Source: Firmicutes bacterium AM31-12AC
GTDB taxonomy: Bacteria; Bacillota; Clostridia; Lachnospirales; Lachnospiraceae
Direction: 5' to 3'
DNA: 50,721 nt
Assembly (NCBI GenBank): GCA_003480425.1
Contig: QUJA01000017.1
Location: 1 to 50,721, forward strand
Shown in pieces: positions 27,058-36,556 of the stretch. The position numbers and the translations under genes were made by a program. Numbering within the stretch: position 1 is the stretch's first letter; each line of letters opens with the position of its first letter. A model generated the notes under the pieces. That model ran no database searches. It saw only the letters and a list, made by a program, of their open reading frames with translations, and was not told the origin of the DNA.

Positions 27058-29450
27058 TTATGCCCGGTTCATTTCCTGTTTTTTGTCCTCCGGGCGGGTG
27101 GTCATAATGGCGTACAGCTCGGTATTCTGCGGGAAGCGGTCAACAAACGGGATGGTGGTGTTTCCGAAGAACAGCAGCCCTTCGCCGGAATTGGTATGGG
27201 TCACATAGGAAAGCTGGTGGGGGCTGATCCCAAGCTGTTTGGCTAAAATCTGCCGGTCCCCCTGTGCCTGCGAGAGCAGCACAAGGAAGTCCGAGTTTTC
27301 AAAGATGTTCTCAATCTCCGGGCTGGCAAGGAAATCCTTCACGTTCTGCGTTAAGGCGCTGGGTACGCAGCCCTTCTTACGGAGCATTTTCCAGATCGCC
27401 ACACAATAGCTTGCCGTCAGCCGGTCACGCAGCAGCACATGGAACTCGTCGAAGTAGCACCATGTAGCGATACCGCGCAGGAAATTCATGGACACCTGCG
27501 AGTTTACCAAGTCCTGCATAATGAGCATGGCAATCGTCCGAAGCCCGGCCCCCAGCTTTTTCAGATCAAGGCACACAAGGCGGCGGTTCAGGTCCACATT
27601 GGTTTCATGGTTGAACACGTTGAGAGAGCCCGACACATAGATTTCAAGGGCAGTTGCCAGCCGTACCGCCTCGCCCTCCGGCTGGGAACAGAGCAGGTCA
27701 TACAGGGTTTGGAGGGTCGGCATTTTGCTTGTTTCCGGGTCCTGCAAATGTTCCCGGTACATCTGGCGTACACAGCGGTCAATGACGGTCCGCTCCACCG
27801 GCTGCAAGCCATCCTTGCCGCCAACGATCAGCTCCATCAGCGACAGGATAAAGTCGGCTTTCAGCGCCATCGGGTTTTCCTCGTCAAAGCTCAGGTCAAT
27901 GTCCATCGGATTGATGTGGTGGGGGCTGTCCGGGGCGATCTCGATGACCTGTCCGCCCAGCCGCTTGATAAGGGGCGAGTATTCGCCCATCGGGTCCACC
28001 ACAATGATCCGGTCACGGGTGGCAAGGAACACGTTCACAAGCTCCCGCTTTGCGGCAAAGGATTTGCCGGAGCCCGGCACGCCGAGGAACAGGCCGTTGG
28101 GGTTTTTGAGCTTTTTCCGGTTTGCCATGATGACGTTATGGGAAAGTGCGTTGAGCCCGTAATAGACGCTTCGCCATCCATGCGGAGCTCCTGCGTCATA
28201 AAGGGAACGAAAATGGCCGTGGAGCTGGTCGTCATGCCGCGCTTGATCTCAATGCCGTTATGGCCCAGCGGAAGGCTGGAAAGAAAACCGTCCTCCTGCT
28301 GGAAGTCCAGCCGCTTCAAGGTGCAGTTGTATTTCTGGACGATACCCGACACCGTGAACAGGTCATTGTCCAGCTCCCGGCGGGTCGGGGCCATGTTTAC
28401 CACAAGGAAGGTCAGAAGGAACATTCTTTCATTCCGGCTCTGTAAATCTTCCAGAAGGGTCTTTGCGTCGTTGCTGTACGTTACAAGATCGGGTGGAAGT
28501 ATGTCCATATCGTACCCTGACCGGGCTGCCTTCTTTTGTTCCTCCACCTTCATCTTGTCAATGTCGGAGACTTTGGCCTTGATAGATTTTACGGCGGCGG
28601 CCTGATCGACGGTTTGGATATGGAGAGTGATGGTCATTTCCGCGTCCATTTCCAAAAGCTCCGCCAGCAGCTTGTCCGAGAGCTCCGAGGCCAAAATCTG
28701 CAAGTAGGAGGCAGCGCCCCAAGTCGTCCCCACCCGGAACAGACGGCTGAAACGAAAATCGAAACTGTCCGGGGCGATAAAGTCTTTGGTGGAAAGCCCG
28801 GTTTTGGGGATCATATCCCATGAAAACCGGAAGGGGGAGCCGCTGCCGGGGTGAAGCTGCCCGTGAAGAAGCTCCAGCCGTTCCAGCCCCGAAAGGGAGC
28901 GGCACTTGACGCCCAGCTTTTTGAAGTTCCCGCAAATGTCCGCCTCTACACGTTCCAGCCTTGCCCTGGCGGTGGAAAGGTCGTCCACATTCACGCCGAA
29001 GGTCAGGAGCTTTGTGCGGACAATGCCGTTGTTGCTTTTGGCGATCTGGTTTTCCAGCATTTCCACATACTCACACCGGACGCTGTTGTAATCATCGTCC
29101 TGCATGGGGATGTTCACGCTGTACCGGTTGCCTGGGCGGCTCCGGTGGTTGAGGAAGGAAAGCTGGAACGGAAGGCTGCTATCAAAGTAGTTGAGGCAGG
29201 CGCTCCACCCGTCAAAGATGGCCGCCTGATCTTCGGACTGTGCGAGCTGGTAGTTGATGTCCTCGTATTCAATGGTTTTGGTGTAATAGCGGTCCGCTAC
29301 CCGGCACACCCCGTCCCGGTACATTTCCCGGTAAGGGAGGGTCTGCTGGGCGGTGGTGGGAATGTTCTTTCCCTTTGTGAACAGGCCGAGAAGGCTCTGC
29401 TTTTCAGGCTTTCTGCCTGCGGGCTTTCCAGCCCTTCTGCTGTTTCGCAA
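27058..29450 (-). pseudogene. VirB4-like conjugation ATPase, frameshifted (CD1110 family)
   Basis: A 797-residue reconstructed ATPase that powers substrate transfer and assembly. The N-terminal part (LLGLFTKGKNIPTTAQQTLPYREMYRDGV) and C-terminal part (Walker A GVPGSGKSFAAKRE, then VVDPMGEYSPLIKRLGG and CYFDEFHVLLRD) lie in two frames. One A added near 28170 (GAAGCGTC to GAAAGCGTC) joins them as MDGESVYYGLNALSHN. The start is TTG 29450, nine bases after AAAGGAGG and inside the end of prgI. Without the base there is no ATPase motor in the first part, so either this is an error or transfer is dead. Confidence 0.85.
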
Positions 29451-29790
29451 TCGGCTGCGCCTCCTTTCTGGCGCTAAGCAGCGCATAGAAGTTTTCGGTT
29501 TTGTAAGGCCGCACACGGGGATAGAGGAACCGGGTGCGGATGATGTTTTTCAGCACTTTTTCCAGCGGCAGACCGTCTCGTTCATACATAGCCAGAAAGA
29601 AGAACGGGAGCATGAGGCCGATCATCAGGAACATGGCGGCACTGTTCCCGATACTGCCACGGGAAAACAGGTAAGCCGGGAGGCCCACCGCCGCCGCGCT
29701 GGAAAAACAAACAAGCTGGCGCTTCGTTAGGTTGAAGGCCAGCTTTGTCTTGATTTTGGAAAGGTCTTTTGGTACTGGCACATAGGCCAT
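29404..29790 (-). CDS. prgI: PrgI-family channel membrane protein
   Basis: A 128-residue protein with two adjacent membrane helices (residues ~28-70: LVCFSSAAAVGLPAYLF; SAAMFLMIGLMLPFFFLAMY) following MAYVPVPKDLSKIKTKLAFNLTKRQ. It belongs to the PrgI family (VirB3-like), which works with VirB4 at the inner membrane; the VirB4 start overlaps its 3' end by 47 bases. Its ribosome site AGGAGG follows a 23-bp palindrome. Confidence 0.88.
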   Translation of the reverse strand: MAYVPVPKDLSKIKTKLAFNLTKRQLVCFSSAAAVGLPAYLFSRGSIGNSAAMFLMIGLMLPFFFLAMYERDGLPLEKVLKNIIRTRFLYPRVRPYKTENFYALLSARKEAQPIAKQQKGWKARRQKA

Positions 29791-29834
29791 TTTGGTACAC
29801 CTCCTTTACTGCTTCGGGCCAGCATGGCCCGAGG

Positions 29835-30455
29835 TTATCTTGCGGCTTCTTTGGCCGGGGCTGTGCTGCGGGCAGCTTCGACGGCTTCTCGTCCGCTCTG
29901 CCTTGCCCGCCAGTATTCGGGGTTATACTGCCGGATGGACTGATTGAGCTTTTCTTCAAACTGTCCTTTGTCCTTAATGCGGTCAGGGATGTTCCACAGT
30001 TTTTTGTCCAGCAGCTCCCGGAGCACCACACTTTCCTGTGCGTCCTCCTCATAGCAGATATAGCCCTTATCCTTGAAGCCGCACTTTTTCGCCGCTGGGG
30101 AGAGGACGGCGGCTACCTCATTTGCCACCATCGTTCCGCCGTGGCTGGCGGTAGATACCAGAAACACCCCCGGACAGAGGGTTTCACAGCTCTGCACCTC
30201 GCCCCACGGGGAACTTTTCGGCGCATGGAACATTCCGCCCGTCCGGCTCCGGTCCGCCTGCATGAGCGCCGCCTTTTCTAAGATGGCTTTCAGTTCCGGG
30301 GAAAAATAGGCATATTCCCGCAGGACCCGGGCGGCCTCCCCGCCGCAGGCGTTCATCAACAGGGTATAGGCGTCGCTGTCCGCTTTGGTACAGCGGCCCA
30401 GCAGTTTTCCGTCGTAATAGCAGGCCGCGTCATAGCCCGTCCGTTTGCGTGGCAT
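29835..30455 (-). CDS. Conserved element protein, DUF7007-like
   Basis: A 206-residue cytoplasmic protein starting MPRKRTGYDAACYYDGK (AAAGGAGG before the ATG; the longer frame from 30488 starts inside a palindrome). The core MFHAPKSSPWGEVQSCETLCPGVFLVSTASHGGTMV ... GYICYEEDAQESVVLRELLDK resembles a domain called DUF7007, common in conjugative elements and phages. Function unknown. It lies between SpoVG-like and PrgI genes, with palindromes on both sides. Confidence 0.7.
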   Translation of the reverse strand: MPRKRTGYDAACYYDGKLLGRCTKADSDAYTLLMNACGGEAARVLREYAYFSPELKAILEKAALMQADRSRTGGMFHAPKSSPWGEVQSCETLCPGVFLVSTASHGGTMVANEVAAVLSPAAKKCGFKDKGYICYEEDAQESVVLRELLDKKLWNIPDRIKDKGQFEEKLNQSIRQYNPEYWRARQSGREAVEAARSTAPAKEAAR

Positions 30456-30497
30456 GGTTCCCGCCTCCTTTCTGCTTCGGGCCAGCATGGCCCGAGG

Positions 30498-31138
30498 TCA
30501 ACGCTCTGCGCTGCGGCTGGGCTTTTCCTTCGGAGGTCGTTCTGCCTTTGCCTGTTCGGCAGCCGCTTTCCCGGCTTTGAGCTGGTCGCTGATGGACGCA
30601 CGCCCCACAGAGCCGCGCTCCGCCATCTGTTCCAGCTTTGCCTCATAGGCTTGCAGAACAGCGGTATTGAGCTGTTCCCGGAACTCCTTTGTGACAGGGT
30701 AGGCCATATCCCGGTAGCCGCCTTTGCCGTCTGGCTGGCTGGGCATCCCAAGAAAGAGCCCCTTGCTGCCCTGTACGATTTCAGATTTTCCACCACAAAG
30801 CAGTCATTGAATTTCACGCTGGCAAAGCCCATGAGGTTTTTCACAGGTTCGATGACCCGCACGCTTACATCCAGCTTCAACGGTGCGGCCGGGGTGGTGT
30901 TTGCAACCTTTTCCTGCATGGTTTCCTCCTTTCCGGCGGGAACAAGGTTCCCGTCCTTGTAGTCATAGCCTTCCGCCCGGAGTGCCGCCAGCGTGTCCGC
31001 CGATACGCACCCGGACAGTTTCAGATCGGTTTCCACCATAAAGCGCATGGTGTCTGCTTTAGAAAATTCTTCGGGGAGCTTTCCGTAGAAAGCCGGGTGC
31101 GGCTGTCCGTCCGCACCCTGTTTGTAACGCCGGGGCAT
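30498..31138 (-). pseudogene. SpoVG-domain element protein, frameshifted
   Basis: The reconstructed 213-residue product begins MPRRYKQGADGQPHPAFYG and passes through an internal AAAGGAGG plus ATG (30919, MQEKVANTT), so two products may be made. It carries a SpoVG-like RNA/DNA-binding domain: VRVIEPVKNLMGFASVKFNDCFVVENLK then VQGSKGLFLGMPS and YRDMAYPVTKEFREQL. One A is missing near 30780 (GAAATCGTA for GAAAATCGTA). The tail is charged. Plasmid and element SpoVG homologues are presumed regulators of unknown target. Confidence 0.8.
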
Positions 31139-31180
31139 ACCGCCTCCTTTCCGCTTCGGGTCAGCATGGCCCGAAGTCTC

Positions 31181-32047
31181 TTAATGGCAGCCGAAGATGG
31201 ATTTTGCAAGGCTGCCCGTTTTGAACAGGGTAAAACACAGCAACACCGTATATCCCACGCATCCCCAGATCGCCCCGATGGGGTCGCCGTCGGCGGCGAT
31301 ACTCTGGATCAGCACCGCATAGATGGCAACACAGACTAAGATCAATAGACCTTGAAAGCCCACCGCAACGAGGGAGCGGAAATAGTTCTGCCCCATGTGT
31401 CCGGTTTCCCTGTTGGGGACTGTGGCAAACGGGATAGGCGCTAAACTTGTGAGTAAATAAATTTCAATCATACGGCCATATACGATGACGAAGATCACGA
31501 TGTTTAAGGCAATCATGGTAAGCTGGATCAGGAAGGATTGTAGCCAGAGTCCGAACAGAGGGCCTAACTCCATCGCTTCAAGCTCTGTCCGCAGACTGTC
31601 CAGCATATCCGGCGTGATCTCTGTCCCGTTCTGGATAATGCCCGCTGACTGCTGTATCACATGCTGGCTCACATCAAAGACTGCCAGCACGATATTGAAG
31701 GTATTCGTCAGGATCATCACAGCCACAAAGGTTTTGAACACCCACTTAAAAAACATCCATGTGTCAACTTCATGGAGGTTGTTGCGTTCTATGAGCATCT
31801 GTATCAGTTCATAGGTCATAACAAAAGTGAGGATGACCCCGGCGATTGGCAGAATGGCAGTTTCGGAGATCTGTCGTATCATGGAAAAGACCCCGGCGTT
31901 CCAGTCCGCCGGGGTCGTGCCTACCTGTGTGGCGATTTCGCCAACGCTCTGATTGACGTTATCGAAAAGGCCGTCCAGATTTCCCATGATACCATCGACG
32001 AGCAGACCTTTCAGCCATTCAACGATTGCGTCGATGATAAAGTCCAT
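31181..32047 (-). CDS. VirB6/TrbL-like polytopic channel protein
   Basis: A 288-residue integral membrane protein with about six membrane segments (for example ILPIAGVILTFVMTYELIQML and MIALNIVIFVIVYGRMIEIYLL) and a soluble N-terminus (FIIDAIVEWLKGLLVDGIMGNLDGLFDNVNQSVGEIA). Position between the Maff2 and SpoVG-like genes and topology match the VirB6/TrbL-type inner-membrane protein of CTn elements. The stop is followed by a 23-bp palindrome. Confidence 0.85.
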   Translation of the reverse strand: MDFIIDAIVEWLKGLLVDGIMGNLDGLFDNVNQSVGEIATQVGTTPADWNAGVFSMIRQISETAILPIAGVILTFVMTYELIQMLIERNNLHEVDTWMFFKWVFKTFVAVMILTNTFNIVLAVFDVSQHVIQQSAGIIQNGTEITPDMLDSLRTELEAMELGPLFGLWLQSFLIQLTMIALNIVIFVIVYGRMIEIYLLTSLAPIPFATVPNRETGHMGQNYFRSLVAVGFQGLLILVCVAIYAVLIQSIAADGDPIGAIWGCVGYTVLLCFTLFKTGSLAKSIFGCH

Positions 32048-32087
32048 ACATCAGCTCCTTTTCTGGAAAAGGGACAACGGGTGACAC

Positions 32088-32303
32088 TTAGCTGAACAGG
32101 CCGGACAGCAGAGGGATAAGCTGAAGGCCGATCAGAACAACACCGCCGCCGGCCATAAGCTGCTTAATGCCCTGTGATTTTGCCGCAGGGTTATCCGACC
32201 CGTAACCTTCCAGAAGGTTGATGACGCCCCATACCGCCAGACCGGCGCCAAGAGCCATGACCAGAATTTTGAGAATGTCGATTGCCTGATTGAAAAATTC
32301 CAT
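32088..32303 (-). CDS. Maff2-family small membrane protein
   Basis: A 71-residue protein of two membrane helices: MEFFNQAIDILKILVMALGAGLAVWGVINLLEGYG, then KQLMAGGGVVLIGLQLIPLL. It is the Maff2 family, VirB2-pilin-like in size and topology and always beside VirB6 in these elements. The ATG at 32303 is chosen from GGAGG; the longer frame has no site. It may form part of the channel. Confidence 0.85.
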   Translation of the reverse strand: MEFFNQAIDILKILVMALGAGLAVWGVINLLEGYGSDNPAAKSQGIKQLMAGGGVVLIGLQLIPLLSGLFS

Positions 32304-32392
32304 ATACGTTCCTCCATTTTGTTTGTTTGATGGTTTTGGGTACAAAAAAAGCCGCCCACATCGGCGGCGCTTCGGGTCATCATGGCCCGAAG

Positions 32393-34216
32393 TTACACAA
32401 ACTCGTCGCTGTCCAGATCATCGAAGTTCAACAGGTCAGCTTCTTCGTCCGTGTCGGAGCCGTCCACTTCGTACACCGTGTATTCGTCCTCCGGCTTTAG
32501 TCTCAATGGCCGGTGGCGGAACAGGCTTTCCAAGCGGAAGGCGTTTTTCTTTTTATCAAATTCGGCTGTGTACTTGTAATTCGGGTGCTTTTTCAAGTCA
32601 TACTTCGGGGACAGGAAGGGCGGGAGCCCCCGAAGCTGCAAGATACATTTATCCCCGGGCATGGTGGTGATCTCGCTGGTGGTCATCAGTTCCCGGCCAA
32701 GCCGCTGCATATTCTGGCTGTAACTTTCAGACTGTCCACGGCTTCGGCCCTCGGTCTGCATAGAGATGGTGGCCTTGCCCAGCCAGTTTTCCGAAATATC
32801 CTTTAGGGTGGAAGCCTCCCGGCCTCCGAGGAATACGATACTGTCCATGTTGCCCATGACGGTTTCGGAATGGTCTTTGTACAGCGCCTTGCACTGGCTC
32901 ATAGCCTGATAAAAGAGCGTCAGGCTGATCTCCCGTGAGCGGATGACGGCCACGATCTTTTCCAGCCCCGGCACCTGCCCGGTGTTGGCAGCCTCGTCCC
33001 ACAGCACCCGCACATGGTAGGGCAGACGCCCGCCATAGGTGTTGTCAGCCCGTTCACACAGAAGGTTGAACATCTGCGAAAAAGCGAGGGCAACCAAAAA
33101 GTTGTAGGTGGTGTCCGTGTCGCTGATAAGAAAGAACAGCGCCGATTTTTCGTCCCCCAGCTTATCAAGCTCCAGCTCGTCATAGGACATGATCTCCCGG
33201 AGCTGTGGAATGTCAAAGGGAGCCAGCCTTGCACCGCAGGAAATCAAAATGCTTTTGGCTGTCTTGCCGCTGGCGAGCTTGTATTTCTTATACTGCCTCA
33301 CGGCGAAGTGCTGGGGGCTGCGGCGTTCCAGCCCGTCAAACATATAGTCCACCGCGTTTTTGAAGGTTTCGTCATCCTCCCGGACTTCCATGCTGCTTAT
33401 CATTTCCACCAGCGTATTCATGTTGCGTTCTTCCTCCGGCCCCTCAAAGACGATGTAGGACACAAGGGCGCAGTACAAGAGGGTTTCTGCTTTTGTCCAG
33501 AACTCGTCGCCCTCCTTGCCGTCGCCTTTGGTGTTGGCAATCAGGGCGGTAACAAATTTCAAAACATCGCTTTCTGTCTTGATATAGGCCAGCGGATTGT
33601 AGTGCATGGATTTTGAAAAGTCGATACTGTTGAACACCCGCACCCTGTATTTCTCCCGTTGCAGAAACCGCCCGCACTGGTCGAGAGTGCCGCCCTTCGG
33701 GTCTACCACCACATACGAGGAATGGGCTTGAAGGAGCTGCGGGGTCAACCAGAACCTTGTCTTTCCCGAGCCGGACGATCCGATGACACAGGCGTTTAGG
33801 TTCCGGGCATTGGCGGGTATCTTCGGACGGGTGTTCATGGTAAGGAACTCCGTCCCGGTCAGAATGACATTGTTCTGAAATTTAGGGTCAACAAATGGCT
33901 TTATATCTTCCTTTGTTCCAAAGCGGGCGGTGCCGTACTCCGCATCCCGCCGGAATTTTTTCGCCTGCCTGATCTTTGACTGTATCAGCAGATACATCCC
34001 AGCCGCACCGGCAAGGCCCACCAGCAGGTCAATACCTCCCAGCCCCGGCCAGTAGGTTTCAAAGGCTTTGGGGAAGGTATCAAGCATCCCCATGAGCTTT
34101 GTCCCGAAGTCTGTGCCGGGGGCGATCCGGTAGGCCGTCCCGATTTTGGAGAAAAACCAGAACACAAAGAGGTACGGCAGGTTTGGGAGCACATATTTTC
34201 TGATCTTGTCACTCAA
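32393..34216 (-). CDS. VirD4-like coupling protein (CD1115 family)
   Basis: A 607-residue type IV coupling ATPase that hands the relaxase-DNA complex to the channel. Two N-terminal membrane helices (LPNLPYLFVFWFFSKIG; GGIDLLVGLAGAAGMYLLIQ), Walker A CVIGSSGSGKTRFWL (~residue 140-153), VVDPKGGT, Walker B VLWDEAANTGQVPGLEK and an acidic C-terminus (DGSDTDEEADLLNFDDLDSDE) that could bind cargo. It overlaps pcfB by four bases. A palindrome abuts the stop. Confidence 0.93.
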   Translation of the reverse strand: MSDKIRKYVLPNLPYLFVFWFFSKIGTAYRIAPGTDFGTKLMGMLDTFPKAFETYWPGLGGIDLLVGLAGAAGMYLLIQSKIRQAKKFRRDAEYGTARFGTKEDIKPFVDPKFQNNVILTGTEFLTMNTRPKIPANARNLNACVIGSSGSGKTRFWLTPQLLQAHSSYVVVDPKGGTLDQCGRFLQREKYRVRVFNSIDFSKSMHYNPLAYIKTESDVLKFVTALIANTKGDGKEGDEFWTKAETLLYCALVSYIVFEGPEEERNMNTLVEMISSMEVREDDETFKNAVDYMFDGLERRSPQHFAVRQYKKYKLASGKTAKSILISCGARLAPFDIPQLREIMSYDELELDKLGDEKSALFFLISDTDTTYNFLVALAFSQMFNLLCERADNTYGGRLPYHVRVLWDEAANTGQVPGLEKIVAVIRSREISLTLFYQAMSQCKALYKDHSETVMGNMDSIVFLGGREASTLKDISENWLGKATISMQTEGRSRGQSESYSQNMQRLGRELMTTSEITTMPGDKCILQLRGLPPFLSPKYDLKKHPNYKYTAEFDKKKNAFRLESLFRHRPLRLKPEDEYTVYEVDGSDTDEEADLLNFDDLDSDEFV

Positions 34217-34683
34217 CGTCCGTCCTTCACCGCCTCTCTGGTCCGCTGCTTTTCCTTTGCCTGCGTCCTGATTTGCTCCGTGAATTTCCGAAGCTGACCG
34301 AGGATGGAAGCCTTGTCCTGCTCTTTGTTCAGCACCTTTGCGCTGTACTTCTGGAAGGCCGCCGTGATAGCGTCCGCCTGATTGGCTTTGAAAAACAGCA
34401 GGTAATGACCGGGGCTCACTTTATGGAAAGCGTAGTCCACATGGAACTCCTTCGCGATCCGGTCAAAATCCTTTGGAGCTCCCACATAGGGCATGGCACT
34501 TTTGCCGCCATAGTGGTTCATCAGCTTTTTCACGCTCTGGCGTCCCTGCGGGGTCAGCGCCTTCTGGTGGTGCTTTTGCAGCGCCCGAACCACCTTGCCA
34601 AGAGCGGCAGCCAGCACTTTTCCTGTGAGCTTCGTTGTCCTGATCGAAAGGGCAACCGTTTTTTGGTTTACTTCTTCCTGCAT
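34213..34683 (-). CDS. pcfB: PcfB-family protein
   Basis: A 156-residue basic, helical protein (MQEEVNQKTVALSIRTTKLTGKVLAAALGKVVRAL ... KGRQSVKKLMNHYG-like region reading RQSVKKLMNHYGGK). It belongs to the PcfB family, which together with PcfC (VirD4) and the relaxase forms the substrate-recruiting complex of Gram-positive conjugation, named from plasmid pCF10. AGGAGG precedes the ATG, and the end overlaps the coupling-protein gene, so stoichiometric expression is likely. Confidence 0.85.
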   Translation of the reverse strand: MQEEVNQKTVALSIRTTKLTGKVLAAALGKVVRALQKHHQKALTPQGRQSVKKLMNHYGGKSAMPYVGAPKDFDRIAKEFHVDYAFHKVSPGHYLLFFKANQADAITAAFQKYSAKVLNKEQDKASILGQLRKFTEQIRTQAKEKQRTREAVKDGR

Positions 34684-34775
34684 AAAACCTCCTTTCCGTC
34701 GGGGTTCCCGCTATCCGGGAGGCCCCCCGTACAATCTCGGGGAACAGAAAACCTCGGGCCAATGTGGCCCGAGGC

Positions 34776-35812
34776 TTACCGCTCGGCATCTCTGCCGGAC
34801 GGAGCTTTCTTTTCCGGCTCCGTCTGGACTTTTTCGCCCTGTTCCCGCATGGTCTGCAAGATAGAGGGCTTCTTTTGAAGCTGGGAGGCTTTTCGCCGGA
34901 CAGCGGCTTGATACATTCCAGACGGTCAGCCGCCCGGATGGCGTTGTCCGTGAGCTGCCTCTGCCATGCGCCCACGCTGGGAGCCCAACGAAAGCCGCTG
35001 CTTTTCAGCTCGGCCCGGGTGTCCGCGTCAGGCTTTCCGTCAAAGAACACCTGCAAGCGGTTGTCCTCCCGGTTCATCTCCACACGGCCCCCGTCGAACT
35101 CCCAGCCGGAAAACTCCCGCTGCGCCTGTTTGAAAAGCTGTTCGATACGGGCCTTTACCCGGCGGATCTCCGCATTGTTGTTGGTAAGCTGGTAGCTTTC
35201 AAAGGGCCTCGGGTCGCTCCGCCAGCTTGACGCCATGCTTGCTTTCAGTTTTTCAATCTGGTCCGGCGACAGCAGCGCACAACCGTCCAGCTTGCCATGC
35301 TTGCGGTAATAGGCGTTGACCTCCTTCATAATGAGCTGGGAGCGTTCCAGCCCGTCCAGCTTCTTCTGGAGCTTTTCAATCGCTGCCGGGTCATCGGCGC
35401 TGATCCCGCCCATGCCGGTACTGCGTATCTTATCCAGCAGCCCTTGAATATACCGCCATTCCTCCATGTTGCTGTCCCGGGCCCGGTTCTGTTTTTCCTT
35501 CTTTCCCACCGGGAAATTGGCAGGTCCGGCGATCATCACAGAGGGAACCCTTGCGTCAATGGCAAAGCCCTGGTTCATGTTTTCGGCCAGCTTGCGGGCG
35601 TAGGTGTCCAGCAGATGGTCGATCTTCTCATGGTACATGGGGTCTACCCGGGATTTCTGCTGTTCCGCTATGGCGGCGGCCTTGTCCACCATTGCCCGGT
35701 ATTCCGCCGTTGCGCTCCCTTCCTTGTAGTCGGAAAAGCTGTTCATTTCTTTTGCCCGGCGGGCGGCCCCTTCATTGATAGGGTAATAGTTGATGGTATG
35801 CACCTCCTTCAT
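34776..35812 (-). pseudogene. Conserved transfer-region protein, frameshifted, atypical start
   Basis: The reconstructed product is about 345 residues: INYYPINEGAARRAKEMNSFSDYKEGS ... MYHEKIDHLLDTYARKLAENMNQGF ... NNNAEIRRVKARIEQLFKQAQREFSGWEFDGG ... SSGFRWAPSVGAWQRQLTDNA. This type occurs in CTn elements and phages, function unknown. One C is missing near 34877 (CTTCAAAAG for CTTCCAAAAG); restoring it gives QKKPSILQTMREQGEKVQTE and a stop at 34776. AAGGAGG sits eight bases before ATC 35794, the family-like start; the ATG at 35812 lies before that ribosome site. Confidence 0.7.
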
Positions 35813-35838
35813 GCTTCGGGCCATGCTGGCCCGAAGTC

Positions 35839-36552
35839 TTACCGTTCTTCATGGGAAGTCTCCGCCTTGTCCTTTTTCGGAGCGGGTGGGGCTTCTTGAA
35901 ACCGTTTGAGTGTAGCGAGAATGGAGTGGACAGGCTCGGCCTTTTCAGGATAGGCAAATATCCGGTGTTCCGGCGGAATGTCCTGCGGCCCGTGGTAATA
36001 CTCCTTGAAGCCCTCCGGGACTGCCGACACATACCCACCGGGAGCGAATACGCCGCCCTCGTTGATACGCACATCCCGCCCGTATGCCTCATAATCGAAG
36101 TAGTTCTGAATGTGCTCCGGTATGTCGATAGTCCCAAGCTCGTCGGCGTAAAGACGGCCCAGCCCTTCATCATCGGAAATATCCGGGTAAAAGCGGTAAA
36201 GGTCAAGGTTCTGCGTCAGGTTTATCAAATCCTTCACGCTCCTTGTGTGGTTTCCCAAGACAAGAGCGGCTTCAAAGGTTTCCAGTCCGCCCTTATCCCG
36301 TACTTCCAGCAGGGCGTGGCCCAGCTCGTTCAGCTCGTCGATGTTCTCACATTCGTAGAGATAATCGTAGAGCCCCAGCACATCACTGTCAAAGCTGGTA
36401 AAGAACACTTCGCTGTACCGTTTCCCGTCTATCCCGATTTTGGCAAGGGCGGCCTGCAACTCCTGTGTCGTCGTGGGGAAATGTACCGTTGTCCCTACCT
36501 CAATCCCCATTAAGTGGTATAGGGCTGTATTGGTTATATAGGCTTCAAACAT
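35839..36552 (-). CDS. ardA: Antirestriction protein ArdA
   Basis: A 237-residue acidic DNA mimic (MFEAYITNTALYHLMGIEVGTTVHFPTT ... FFTSFDSDVLGLYDYLYECENIDELNELGHAL) that blocks type I restriction enzymes when the element enters a new cell. Runs such as FYPDISDDEGLGRLYADELGTIDIPE supply the negative charge. AGGAGG precedes the ATG at 36552, which lies inside the downstream side of the methyltransferase stop; upstream in-frame ATGs lack a ribosome site. Together with the methyltransferase it forms an anti-host block. A C-terminal proline/lysine tail extends beyond the usual ArdA core. Confidence 0.9.
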   Translation of the reverse strand: MFEAYITNTALYHLMGIEVGTTVHFPTTTQELQAALAKIGIDGKRYSEVFFTSFDSDVLGLYDYLYECENIDELNELGHALLEVRDKGGLETFEAALVLGNHTRSVKDLINLTQNLDLYRFYPDISDDEGLGRLYADELGTIDIPEHIQNYFDYEAYGRDVRINEGGVFAPGGYVSAVPEGFKEYYHGPQDIPPEHRIFAYPEKAEPVHSILATLKRFQEAPPAPKKDKAETSHEER

Positions 36553-36556
36553 GGGC

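Noticed and set aside
25171..28605. Long plus-strand open frames opposite the NlpC/P60 and VirB4 genes
   Set aside because: They are frames opened by high G+C on the complementary strand; compositions are unlike proteins of known families and they lack ribosome sites.
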